Below, piece after piece: positions 10,241 to 20,899 of a stretch of 64,000 nucleotides of DNA. The translations under genes and the position numbers were made by a program. Source of the stretch: Lamellibrachia columna (taxonomy: Eukaryota; Annelida; Polychaeta; Sabellida; Siboglinidae); NCBI GenBank assembly GCA_963662155.1, contig OY759263.1, forward strand, positions 41,369,584 to 41,433,583, given 5' to 3'. Below the pieces are notes generated by a model, which saw only the letters and a list, made by a program, of their open reading frames with translations, ran no database searches and had not been told where the DNA came from. The first letter of the stretch is position 1; each line of letters begins with the position of its first letter.

Positions 10241-13129
10241 ATATAAGAATTTTTAAAAGTATGTTCAAGTAAATGTCCTAAAATATGATTATTGTGAACT
10301 TCATGTTCTGCCTTGTCATACAAAAGTGCCATTGCTGTGTATTGCTGATTGCCATGTTGCCGCGTGTAGATATGGATGGGATATACAGAGTATATGGTTA
10401 ATGAACTTCTATTAGATGTAGTTATGTGGACTCACTTCCTCTGTTTTCCAGTGTTTGCGATGTATACAGATTTAGTAGCTACTGCTATAGTTCTAACATG
10501 TTGGCTAGTGACCGGGATTAGTAGATTCTTTATGCTGTTAACACATTATGCAATCAGTAGATGGTATTGATTTCCATAGATGCCCGTGTTTCCGTAATTA
10601 CTCTTGTGCATGCATTGTGGTGGTGTGTTTAAGTGGCCATTCATTATATTAAAAGAGTAACTATGTAGGATAGATGCCATTCATAAGGTAATTGGATATA
10701 TTTATACAAGTTACAATCTGGTGATGATATTTTGAGCTGCTTAACAGAACTGCAAATGGGCTGCTTAAGTAATGTAGTGATTTATAGATGCACCATGGGC
10801 GTGTTTTGTACTTGAACTACACAGCTGTGTGCTTTATAGATTCCTAACTATGCAACTGGGCAACACAGATATTCAGCAGTACAATTATCATGCAGTGTTG
10901 CACATCTAGCTTCAGCTGTGTATGGCATAACATTGCACACTGACTTAAAACCAAATTATATTCATTATAAAAAACCTCCAAATTAGATATTGTGTTGCAA
11001 TTACACACGTTATTTGAGCAATCAATGTATTTGTTAAATTTATGCAAACTATGCTGCGTTGTGGGAATCCCAGGGTGAATTACTTTAGGTTATACCTAAG
11101 AATGCGTCATTTCTGATGTCACTTACTTTTCTATTTTGTTGAAATGTAACTGATTTGTCATCATTACCTGCAGTGAAACTTGTGTACAATGGATGTCTTT
11201 GGGACTTGGAAATGTGTCCTGCATTCACATGGGCCATACATATATAGTTAAATAAGACCCTAAACTTATATCAGTGTCAATAGGAGTCCCTAAACAGTGA
11301 TCCACTGTTATCAGCTGTCCAGTAATGCAGTTGTCATACACTTAAGTTGAATAAAGCTCACACTCATACATAAGTTTACTAATTACATAAGTCACACAGC
11401 ATCCTTTTTAGCTAAACACATAACAGGCATTCACTCATCACTACTTTAAGTTAGTTCAATCACCATCACACTATTCAGTCAGTTAGTCTACTACTATTAT
11501 CATCTCAGAATCTAAGACAAGTTATCAGAACAGTGATTTCCATTCTATGTGACAATGAAATGTTGTGAATTTTTATTTCCTGCCCATTAAGTTTGTGTGG
11601 AACTGGTTAATGTACTGTTGATTGTCTCACTGGCTTCTGATGTGCCTTATTCTTGTAGCTAACTGTAGTGTAAGTGCCAGACTGAGCTTGTGTACTATTG
11701 TAGGACTACTGAACTTACTGTGCTGTTATATTCAGAAAAAAATGTTATATGTAGAACAAAACTTAACTAAATGTACCATTGTATAACTACATTGAACTCA
11801 AAGTTCTAGTGTAGAAGTGTATTAGAACTTGTCCTAATATGTAACTGCTTTAAATTACTGTACTGTTGTAGAACAACACTGAACTAACTGTACTCCTGTT
11901 GAACTACAAATGTGAAAGCTTTGAGTGCATAGTGTTTAAATGCAGCATTGGTACTAGAATTATTCTACAAGTGATTGTTTCTGATAAAAAAATATTACAA
12001 CCTATTTAAATACAAATGTAATGCATACTAAAATGTATGTATTCAGACATATAAATTTTTCCATCCAAGTTGACAACCGCAAAAGGTTATTCAAATGTAA
12101 TGACTTCTAGACGCCATGGTGGTAATATATGAAAATGCATTGTTGATCAGGGTGTTTATATTTTATACTTTGGAAATATAGAAAAAATATAATTATTTTT
12201 CTTTTGTATTACCAATTTTTTTCAGAAAGGCATTTTTGCATTTTGCCCCTGATTAATTAATGGGGTTGAATTTTTAGACCTGACTTCACACAAAATATAA
12301 TAATGAGTGGTTAATATCTTCCCAGATTATGTTCCTATACTAAGTGGTGTTGACATCTTTGTAAAAGTATCACATCAGAGCCTGTCCGTACACGCACGCA
12401 CGCACGCACGCACATATATATACATAACAGCACCACCACAGCATAAATAAAAAGTTGTCCATTTCTACATAATACGATGTTTGGTTGGCCATGGGTTTAT
12501 TAGTTGCGTTCTTCCGATGATTGCAAAATAAGTTGCAAATCATGTTTTATATCTGCTTACGTTTTGTTTGATACTAAAATAAACCCAATTAAAATTTGTT
12601 TACCTTGTTTTTCTTTGTTAGGGAAAGACAACAGCTATTTTTCGTTGGTGATAATTATGACTGGTATTTACCATATCATTAGCATCCTTTATTTCACGCA
12701 TGGGTACAGTTATGCGCATGACAGTGGTAACAGTGGTCATGGTATTTCCTGGGTGGGGCAGTAACTTAATTGTACGTCTGTTCTGTTGCTGAAAAGGTAG
12801 GTTCTTATAGTAGTACTCGCTAATGATAAACAACATAAACTCGGTAAGGAAACATGTAAAAACAATTTTCACACAGCTGACGGTTGTGATAGCGATTATG
12901 ATAAAACAATATCCGAAATAAAGCAGGTTGAAGAACGTTGTATGCCACACATTGCTGAGAGAGGTGTCGCTACACTGCAGAGAACAAGGTGTCCTCATAT
13001 TGCGAAGAGAATGAGGTTTCCTTATATTGCAGAGATACTAAGAAATCCTCATATTATTGTGGAGTTAATGAGGTGTCCTTACATTGTGGAGAGATTAAGG
13101 TGACCTGATACTGTGGTTAGTCTGAAGGT
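10241..13129. other. Non-coding: distal 3' UTR or intergenic
   Basis: About 2.9 kb of AT-rich sequence with no exon, transposon terminus or domain that I recognise. Short frames (for example 10376-10570, hydrophobic) have no supporting features. A (GCAC)n/(TA)n microsatellite lies at about 12388-12425. Confidence 0.6.
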
Positions 13130-13300
13130 TTTCCAAGTGAGGCTGGCATCGATTGTAGTCCTCGTTTTTTGGTTTCTGCTCCTTCCCTCACTGGTCCCAT
13201 TTCACTGCCATCTGTAACCGCTGTCTCCGCTCCCACATCCCTCGATCTCATTCTCAACTCCGCTCCCAATACCGATGAATTGTTTTTCACACCGTATGTG
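13130..13300 (-). mobile_element. Degraded LINE fragment related to 44738-44860
   Basis: The stretch gtgaggctggcatcgat...cccatttcactgccatctg parallels 44738-44860 inside the hAT-like element. Frames are broken. Confidence 0.5.
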
Positions 13301-13650
13301 GTATCATTTTATTCAGGCATACATGGACACAGACTCGGCACGTGTCAGTGTACAAATGTTACTGCAATACATAATTATGATAAAATAGCATTCATGAATT
13401 TATATTGCCGTTGATGTATGACGCTATAGGCCTAATCATTGTCAAATCGGCAGCTCGCAGTAATAAAATACATTAACTCTATAACAGGAATTTCAGATGC
13501 ATTGGGTTAATAGTAGCCTGATCCACTCATGTGACCGTTCCCTAATTATAAAATAAAAACATGAAGCAACACTACCACCCAGGCACAATGTTGTATGTGA
13601 AGAAGCCGCGTTACTAATCTACCAACACGTTCAGGACATACAATCGCATA

Positions 13651-13714
13651 ACGTACCGTACCGTACCGTACCGTACCGTACCGTACCGTACCGTACCGTA
13701 CCGTACCGTACCGT
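13651..13714. repeat. (CGTAC)n pentanucleotide microsatellite
   Basis: About 12.8 perfect copies of a 5-bp unit that is GC-rich for this region and contains a CpG-type step (cCGta). Confidence 0.97.
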
Positions 13715-15026
13715 AACACACATTCCCTGTGCTATTGGATATACAATAATTACTGGTGCCATATCGACGGATGTAACTAATGATCATAAAGATTTTTTCA
13801 TCGTGTCATGCAGAAAAACACAGTGTGGTGTATAAATCTATTTTGTGTGTTTTTCGCAGCTCGATACCCAGTTGACTCCCAGTGTATTTGTGTTTATAAT
13901 GAAATGGGGACACGCTCATGCAGGCCTTTCTCTGACTAAATACACCAACTACTTGGTAGGTTGGTAATGGGCAATCCAATCTTATTCATATCCAACAAGG
14001 ATTGCCGCTGTGCACACAATAATAGTGTCAATGTCTGCCACAAATTGTGCACAGCCTGGTACATTACTGATAAAGCTGATATGTATGACCAATTAGTAAA
14101 CAATACCAGATATGATTTAACATTAGTGATATTTTCTACTGTAGCTAGCAAACTGTCTTTGACAGTCTTTACCAAAAACCCTTGCTTCTCTTTCTCTTAT
14201 GCAAAGCAACAGCATACAAAAAGGGAAAAAATACCTATGTGCAGTATATTTGAGAGTATAAACAAAATTATATTATGTAAATGTGTTTTTGGTTACATGT
14301 ACATATTTTCCGTATAGTCTAACACAAATGCTGCAACTGTTTAAAGTGCTCAAAGGTAACCTCACAGTTTTCAAACTGATGCATTCAAAGACAAATGCGG
14401 ATACATATTACACAAAACTACTCTATACTTATGGGAAAACACAGACAACATAATAATTAAATCATTGCAGAGTCATGTACACAACATTTTGCTCAAAGCT
14501 GAAGCATGTAGAAACACCTGACAGGTACTCGATGACCAACGGTAATGCAAATACATTTACACACAACCTCGAGCGAATCAAATCAGATATGTTTGCATTC
14601 AATCTCATATCTACTCAAAGGAAAACAGGTATGGACAACGCCACAATGCGGAAATACAAGCTACATACACTATCACTGTTACTCAACGCAGAAACATTTA
14701 GAAATACACCACACAGTTATACTCACGTTGGCAATAAAGGTTATGCTGATGAATCGGCTACTGTTGATTATCCAATAATTTTTGTCATCATTGGTTGGAT
14801 AACACGTGCACAACCATTTCCACAGTCCGCATGTCATTCTCGGTGCGTGTATTCATTGTTTGACAAATGTAAATTTTTCACGCACAAAAAAAACTACTTT
14901 TATAACAATTTGTGTGCACTGCACCAATGACATAACTGTTAGAGATTAAGAATATGGTAGCATATTTGTCAGCATATCCTTCTTACCATCACCAGTATAC
15001 TCAGTGTGAGACACGTTCGTTCACTG
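13715..15026. other. Probably 3' UTR of the minus-strand Ly6 gene and flank
   Basis: No domain recognised. A 151-codon + strand frame at 14475-14930 has no signal peptide, motif or splice context and lies antisense to the expected 3' UTR of the gene ending at 15027. I treat it as chance. Confidence 0.5.
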
Positions 15027-15289
15027 TCACATGTTAATGAAGGCGATGCAAGCGAACAGCCCAACCAACGCGTATGATATTGTTACTGTCGAGCTGCCAC
15101 TAATACCAGTGATCTTGGAACCGTCGCCGTAGTTACAGTAATTTTCCCTGCAAGTGGAATAGCAGGTTTCACTCTGGGCTTTAACGTCTTTCAGACATTT
15201 GTTACCCCGGTTGACGGTGTCGCACATGCGCACGAATGACCAGATATCGCCACCTTTTGCTTGATTACTGTTCTTTGGTGTTGGAAGTT
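15027..15289 (-). CDS. Ly6/uPAR-like domain, second exon, with GPI-anchor-like tail (proximal copy)
   Basis: The acceptor (minus strand) ttgttttgcag ends at 15290; the stop is at 15027-15029. In frame with the previous exon it reads QLPTPKNSNQAKGGDIWSFV, then RMCDTVNRGNKC, then ETCYSTCRENYCN. The cysteine order and the terminal C-N pair fit the three-finger LU fold, and the long insertion before VRMC resembles the Quiver/Sleepless branch. After CNYGDGS comes a small-residue stretch (ITGISGSSTV) and a hydrophobic tail (SYALVGLFACIAFINM), the standard layout of a GPI-attachment signal. Predicted product: extracellular, GPI-linked. The omega site is an inference. Confidence 0.82.
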
Positions 15290-15395
15290 CTGCAAAACAA
15301 ACTACAACCCTTTACTTCGAATATAAATTCTTTGAATAATTCCGGCACTTTGGAATATTCAAATATTCGGATGATTTCCTATAATGAATATGAAT

Positions 15396-15452
15396 ATAAG
15401 TTCGCCAAAACATAATGATGATATTATCATCATTATGTTTTGGCGAACTTAT
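15396..15452. repeat. Perfect 28-bp inverted repeat with 1-nt loop
   Basis: The left arm 15396-15423 (starts ataagttcgccaaaacataa) is exactly reverse-complemented at 15425-15452. It sits in the intron just upstream of the Ly6 second exon. The paralogous intron at about 28220-28290 lacks it. Confidence 0.93.
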
Positions 15453-16896
15453 CTTAGTTGATGCTACATTGTCGATATCAGTACCACATCATCTTCCTTT
15501 CACAAGATTAATGGAAATACACCAAAATGAAGAAATCGACAATTAATGAGTATTCCTACAAAGGAACAATGATGTCATCAACTGGGAAGCTGTATTAGCA
15601 AGTAGAATTAGTACACCAGAGGCACAGGAGGAATTAGAGATGTGGGTGAAACGGAAATGCCATATGGTTGGTAACTTAGAAAAAGGGTGTATGGCGGAAA
15701 TGAGCCAAGATACCATCTGGCATTTTAACAGTTTTCTGATGAAGTGCAACAACACATGACATAATAACACATTCTAAATCCCTGAAAGCTTTCCTTAAAT
15801 AATATGATATGTTAAGGCCACGAATTAGGCTAGACGGGCAGTTAGAACAGCAATGAGATAATTGTAGCGATGGCTGTCTAAGTTATCTCATATATCGAAG
15901 CATTTTACGAAAAACTTTTCTGCCACGACATCCAGAGCTGCAGAACATGGTACATGGAACTGGATTATAGTTCATAAGTCAAACTACGCAGAGTCAACAG
16001 TGCATCAATCAGCAGGCGGTGATTCTGAAATACAACTTACACCAATAAAGATGTATCCTCCCCGTTTTATCAGTCAGGTATAAAATGAGTTAGTTCAGTA
16101 TAAGTAATGACCAAACGAAACAGAAGGGAAGCTGAACGCCCTGAATACATCAATACAATGTGTGCAAAAGCGGTATCGGAAAAAAACATCCAAAGAAAAA
16201 TTAACAAATAGTCAAATTCTGTTAGAGAAGCACACAGGCCACCGACGAAGAAAGCCGTCAAACGTCGAAATGTCAGTGGAATCTCACTATACGGATTTCC
16301 GATGTAATTGTAAGGAACTACTTTGAAATCCCATTTCTGGCCTACACTGTTTGTTTAATCCATGAATATAAAGAATCGGACAGTTTGACCAAGTCCCAAC
16401 ATGTTTCTTATAGCGAGAGTCCACCATACTTCAAACAGAATTAATTCAGAAATTGTAGTAGTTTATAAAATATTGAATAAAGTTTCTTAGATGTGCTATG
16501 TTCGATCTGATGCAGATGTTGTTTTCCATTCTACTGGACATTTACTCTGGGTTGGGAAGTAGCTGTTGGAGTGAGTTGTACAAATAAACGTAATGTTCGT
16601 GGTGACTCCCAATGCAAAGCTGTTTAACGAACAGACAAAAACGCCACCCACCGTAACTCGAGGAATAAACTCAAAGCTCATTCATTCTACACATGCTCAT
16701 GCACATTCTCGGAGAGAATTAAGTAGAATAAATATCATGGTTAGAATATAATCGCGTGCATCAGTGGGTGCGTGCGTGTGTGTGTGCGTGTGAGACATGC
16801 ATGCATGTAGACAATAAGCTGTGAAGCCTACGTATGCATGAATGTACAACATAATCAGTCACATGGTCGGCCGTAAAGAAATGTTTGTTCACTTAC

Positions 16897-17052
16897 GGTA
16901 GTCAATCCGTTTAATAGTTGTGCAGTAGCGGGGGTAAGAGCAAGGGGTGGCCTTCGTCCCGATCGTCACTTGCTCTGGGTCATAGACGCATTCCCGAGTG
17001 TTTGCAGTATCGGCCGACCACACGTATGAACACGTGTAACACATCACACCTT
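16897..17052 (-). CDS. Ly6/uPAR-like domain, first exon (proximal copy)
   Basis: The acceptor gacag lies just right of 17052; donor gtaagt is at 16891-16896. The 156-bp exon is phase 1-1 and reads GVMCYTCSYVWSADTANTRE, then CVYDPEQVTIGTKATPCSYP, then RYCTTIKRIDY. CYxC at the start, six cysteines in this half with the next exon supplying the rest, and a charged beta strand before the split are typical of LU domains that are interrupted by one intron. It pairs with 15027-15289. A paralogue lies at 30032-30169. Confidence 0.82.
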
Positions 17053-17204
17053 CTGTCGGACAGATACAATTTATATAAAATTATTGGTCTCTGGATAGGC
17101 TTGTCCCATGTAATTTGGAGCTTATTATTAAAAACGAATTACGTTATTATAAATGATGACTGCTCAAGTAGCTATCGCAGTATCGACAAAAGTCAAAACG
17201 AACA

Positions 17205-17418
17205 CAAATGAAATGTTTATATTATTGTGTGCTTACTCAATGTTACACAATAGCTAATGCAAATGGTTTGCTGCGTCACTTGACAACGAAACATGTTTAT
17301 ATTATAGTGTGCTTACTCAATGTTACACAATAGCTAATGCAAATCGTTTGCTGCGTCACTTGACAACGAAACATATTTATATAAGTGTGGTTACTCAATG
17401 TTACACAATAGCTAATGT
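17205..17418. repeat. Tandem triplication of about 83 bp in intron
   Basis: Three units containing gcttactcaatgttacacaatagctaatg and gtttgctgcgtcacttgacaacgaaaca. The paralogous intron at 30298-30372 has only one unit, so the expansion followed the gene duplication. Confidence 0.85.
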
Positions 17419-17695
17419 TGTTTTACCGGCTATATTTTCTATAAGAAATATTCGACGTGATGTGAGAGGCGTTTGAAGTACACAAAAGAGTTTCTTAAAT
17501 GATGAATTCGATAAAACAGCAGGCAACACTTGTGGTGTCGCCAGAAATGTTGTCATCTACATAACCGCCAACTGTCCCGTAGTGCCTTGTTGAATAATAT
17601 TCGTAAATATAATGTGAGTAAGACATTACCATTTATCCTCATCCTGAATTCTACACGTATTACACTTGCCTGCCTGCTTTATCGAGTCAGTATTA

Positions 17696-18062
17696 GGGGG
17701 GCGCCGTAGCTTAGGGTAGTGGGGCACAGTAGTGTAGGGTAGTGGGGCGTGGTAGCGTAGCAGTTAGAACGTCGGGCTCTCAATCGAGAGAACCCAGGTT
17801 CGAATCCTCTTGCTGCTGTTTCAAAGCTTTGGCAATTGCGCTCATTCCACATTGCCACAGTTCACTCAGCTGTATAACTGAGTAACTGGCTACATATATA
17901 TCTGAACGAATAATGTTCGCACAGTAATTGCAGCGTGGCTGAATGCTTCCCAGAGAAGTCGAGATGGCGTTGCTATGAACAGGTCTGCCTGGGGGTTAAG
18001 CTCTTTGAACAGTCCCAAGGACTGGATACCACGCGATCTGAGAACGTACCTTTTACCTGTTT
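17696..18062 (+). mobile_element. tRNA-derived SINE-like insertion (Glu-like head)
   Basis: At 17748-17815 there is an A-box-like tagcgtagcagttagaacg and a perfect B box ggttcgaatcc, with an anticodon-loop-like ctctcaa (would-be CTC, Glu). The anticodon stem pairs badly, so it is not a functional tRNA. A partial head duplication precedes it (gcgccgtagcttagggtagtgg). The paralogous intron at about 30645 lacks the whole 370 bp, giving an empty site (gtcagtgta / agtatcaactcc). Confidence 0.75.
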
Positions 18063-18253
18063 AGTATCAACTCCGGTTGCGTATGTCTCATCGTGCACAT
18101 CACATAACTGAAGTTCATAGAGACTATGCCACCAAACCGCATATGTCTTACTATGATCGACCTAGAGTGTGTGTGCATGCGTGCATGCGTGTATCAACTA
18201 TCATTAGCATAAAGCCTTGAGCACTCTACTACGTCCCCGGGAGCAACACTTAC

Positions 18254-18367
18254 TGACTTCGCATCTCCTTCCGGCGTAGCCGTCAAGGCAAAGGCACTTG
18301 TAAGCGTTCACCTTGTCCATGCATGTGGCATTGTTCTGGCATGGATTGCTGGCACACTCGTCAAAAT
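18254..18367 (-). CDS. Calcium-binding EGF-like exon (proximal copy)
   Basis: The acceptor aattacag lies right of 18367; donor gtaagt at 18248-18253. The 114-bp exon is phase 1-1 and reads [15 protein letters not shown], then MDKVNAYKCLCLDGYAGRRCE. It has six cysteines in EGF spacing, a D-x-D-E-C entry and an aromatic KVNAYKC strand, as in calcium-binding EGF modules. It precedes the Ly6 exon pair at 16897/15027. The paralogue at 30872-30985 is nearly identical in protein. Confidence 0.88.
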
Positions 18368-18599
18368 CTGTAATTATTCAAAACCAGCATGTTATGGGTT
18401 GGGGTAATAATTTTAACACGGTACTACTGCTTTGAAAGTAGCATAGCATTTTGGCTAATCTGTGTATTAAACGTCATCAAGTATAACGTACATGGATAAC
18501 GTCCAATTCTAATAATGCTGTTAACACGTGATAGACAGGTTGTTTCTTTCACTTTTATGAAATACATTACTGCTGACGAATGTGCAGTTATGCGCAACT

Positions 18600-18807
18600 G
18601 AAATAGAACAGTCGGTTTAATATAAAAAATTCAAATCCTTGAAATAATTTACTTTAGTCGTTATATCTGGTAAGGCTCAAAATAGTGGATATCCAAAATG
18701 GTAAACACATACCATTTTCAATTAATGTTTGACCAAACAGTAAGTAATGTAAGAGTTTGTCTGGTGATTTCACAAAAACTACATACAAAAGTTGCACAAA
18801 CGAGCTA
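18600..18807. other. Dispersed repeat, left part (interrupted by hAT)
   Basis: ctggtaaggctcaaaatagtgg with the following aatggtaaacac motif recurs at about 63130-63185, and the flank resumes after the hAT element at 19946. The family is unknown. Confidence 0.6.
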
Positions 18808-18815
18808 ACATGTTG

Positions 18816-19937
18816 CAGGCTTGTTAACAAATGCATGTCAACGCATTGGAATGCAAATGCAAATGTTTCACCTGATGCAAACACAAATGCCGTTTTCCAG
18901 GAACGCATGCAAATGCAAATGTTTTGGGGTCGCATTCAAATGCAAATGTTTTGGTTACACATTTGCAAATGCATTTGAATTAATTTCAAATGATTTGGCT
19001 TTATATTAACATTTTGTTTTATTTGGAGAAAAACAACTTAATGTATACAAACGCATTATTAATTTATTTAATAAATACAGTAGTACATTATTGTGACCAC
19101 TAAGTGCCACTGCATACCAGTCCCACTACTTGAACATGTCTGTAGAGTCATTCACTGAGTCACACAGCTCCAGGCCTGCAGAGGTGGTGGAAATGGGAGG
19201 AATAGACAATTGACAGTTTACTGGGAACCATGTCAGGAAATAAAAGGCTAATCCTTCAGGTAGGCCAGAATGGAAGGGAATCTCAAGACAATAGACTGTC
19301 CACTGGTGGGGTCACTGGGAAGATAACCTGGTGGATAATTGCAGCTACCACTAATCACTCTCTCTGGCTGTAAATATTTAGGGCTGGCATTGCTAATGTT
19401 TACTCCCCCTAAAGAGCTGTCACCCTAACCCACCCCAACTGTGCCAACACAACACAAAGGAGTCATTGTTTGCATTGTTTCATTGAACAGGTAATCTCTG
19501 AAAACATCAACTTACAGACCAGTTGATCTTTTTAGGTTGTATAATTTAATAACAGCTCAACCATTGACCAGTTGACCATTCACCTACAGAGCATTTTTCA
19601 AAGTGCAAGTTGTGAAAGTTGATTCACTGGTCAGGCAATGATTTCATAATCTGCTGAGGATACTGCCCACTACAGAGCACTTTTTCAATGCCATGTTGTG
19701 AACTTGTGAAAGTGAATCTAACAATAATATTATTCAAAGAATTACGCATGCATTCGATCGAGCATTTGATTGTGAATTTGACAAATCAAATCAAATGGTT
19801 GTGGGTCGCATTCAAATGCAAATGTTTAAGGTACGAATGCAAATGCATTTACAATTTCATGGAGGCATTTTAATGCGCATTCAAATGCTCAACATTCAAA
19901 TGGGCATTCAAATGCATTTGCTTTGTTAACAAGCCTG
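18816..19937. mobile_element. Non-autonomous hAT element, 1122 bp
   Basis: Terminal inverted repeats CAGGCTTGTTAACAAA at both ends. The flanking octamers acatgttg (18808-18815) and gcatgttg (19938-19945) differ at one base. The uninterrupted target is seen in the related repeat at about 4682. Sub-terminal arrays of atgcaaatgcaaatg. No coding capacity. Confidence 0.88.
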
Positions 19938-20084
19938 GCATGTTGTAGTGGATTCTATGTAGGTTTTAAATTTCGCAAAAAACTAAATTTGAAATGAAGC
20001 AACAAATCGAATTGAGGAGGAACCTTTAGCATTGTTCTCCACAAACAACGCTGATCCATGACTACTCTTAGAAGCAACACTCAC

Positions 20085-20189
20085 CAGTTTCACAGTTCTT
20101 GCCCATGAAGCCTTTCATACACTCGCATGTATATGGGCCATTATCATCATTGCATGTTGCACCGTTCTGACAAAGGTTATAGTAGCAAT
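20085..20189 (-). CDS. EGF-like exon (proximal copy)
   Basis: The acceptor gttccag lies right of 20189; donor gtgagt at 20079-20084. The 105-bp exon is phase 1-1: CYYNLCQNGATCNDDNGPYT then CECMKGFMGKNCET, with six cysteines and the CxCxxGFxGxxC end of EGF. It is the next exon upstream of the calcium-binding EGF at 18254. Its paralogue at 31350-31454 is dead. Confidence 0.86.
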
Positions 20190-20264
20190 CTGGAACATCA
20201 CACTGGCAGTTTGAAAAGTATTCGTTTGATGTCTATGTTACATTGAAATGTTTCCATTTACCAA

Positions 20265-20266
20265 TA

Positions 20267-20357
<91 letters not shown>

Positions 20358-20358
20358 T
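20265..20358. repeat. (TA)n microsatellite
   Basis: About 95 bp of almost pure TA in the intron upstream of the EGF exon. Confidence 0.95.
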
Positions 20359-20430
20359 TATGCAATAACCAACACAAGTCTGATGTAGTAGAGAATTGAA
20401 ATGGGCCAAATAAATGACGTTTTTATTACA
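20359..20430. repeat. 70-bp dispersed segment, inverted copy of 34588-34655
   Basis: tgcaataaccaacacaagtc through gggccaaataaatgacg matches the reverse complement at 34588-34655. Both copies border low-complexity DNA. Confidence 0.75.
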
Positions 20431-20899
20431 AAGTGGACTGCTTATCACGCAGCCACTTTGGGAAGAACATTAACAGGAATGTGAGCTCCTCAAAGCAAAC
20501 CAGACAGGAACTGAACACATGACACATGTACAGCCCCGTCCGGCAAGTTTCTCAGAGCCCACATTCCTACAAGCATGACGATAACATATATACATCAAGA
20601 AGTCGTCATGAATATGTAATGCAAAGAATACAGACATTCCACCACCAATACACAAATTTAATTACAAACAGGTGGGGCCATTTCGCCACAAGGTCACCCA
20701 CAAACATGTGACCACCCCACCACGACCTAACGCGTACAATATTTATGACAACTTTAAGCTTTTATTATTCGAACCACCTATGGAAGACATACAGTTAATA
20801 TTTAGCTATAATGACATATATTTCGGGAATTACTTGGGGTGGGGGGTTGGGGCCTCCCATATTGGAGGCCTGGTGGGATAAATTTGCTACTTTTACATG

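Noticed and set aside
10376..10570. Small hydrophobic protein downstream of E-Syt
   Set aside because: Lies in AT-rich 3' flank; composition alone explains it.
14475..14930. 151-codon + strand frame as a gene
   Set aside because: No motif, signal peptide, splice context or repeat support; antisense to the probable 3' UTR of the Ly6 gene.
17748..17820. A genuine tRNA gene
   Set aside because: The B box is perfect but the anticodon stem mispairs and the unit is part of a 370-bp insertion absent from the sister intron, so it is a SINE head.
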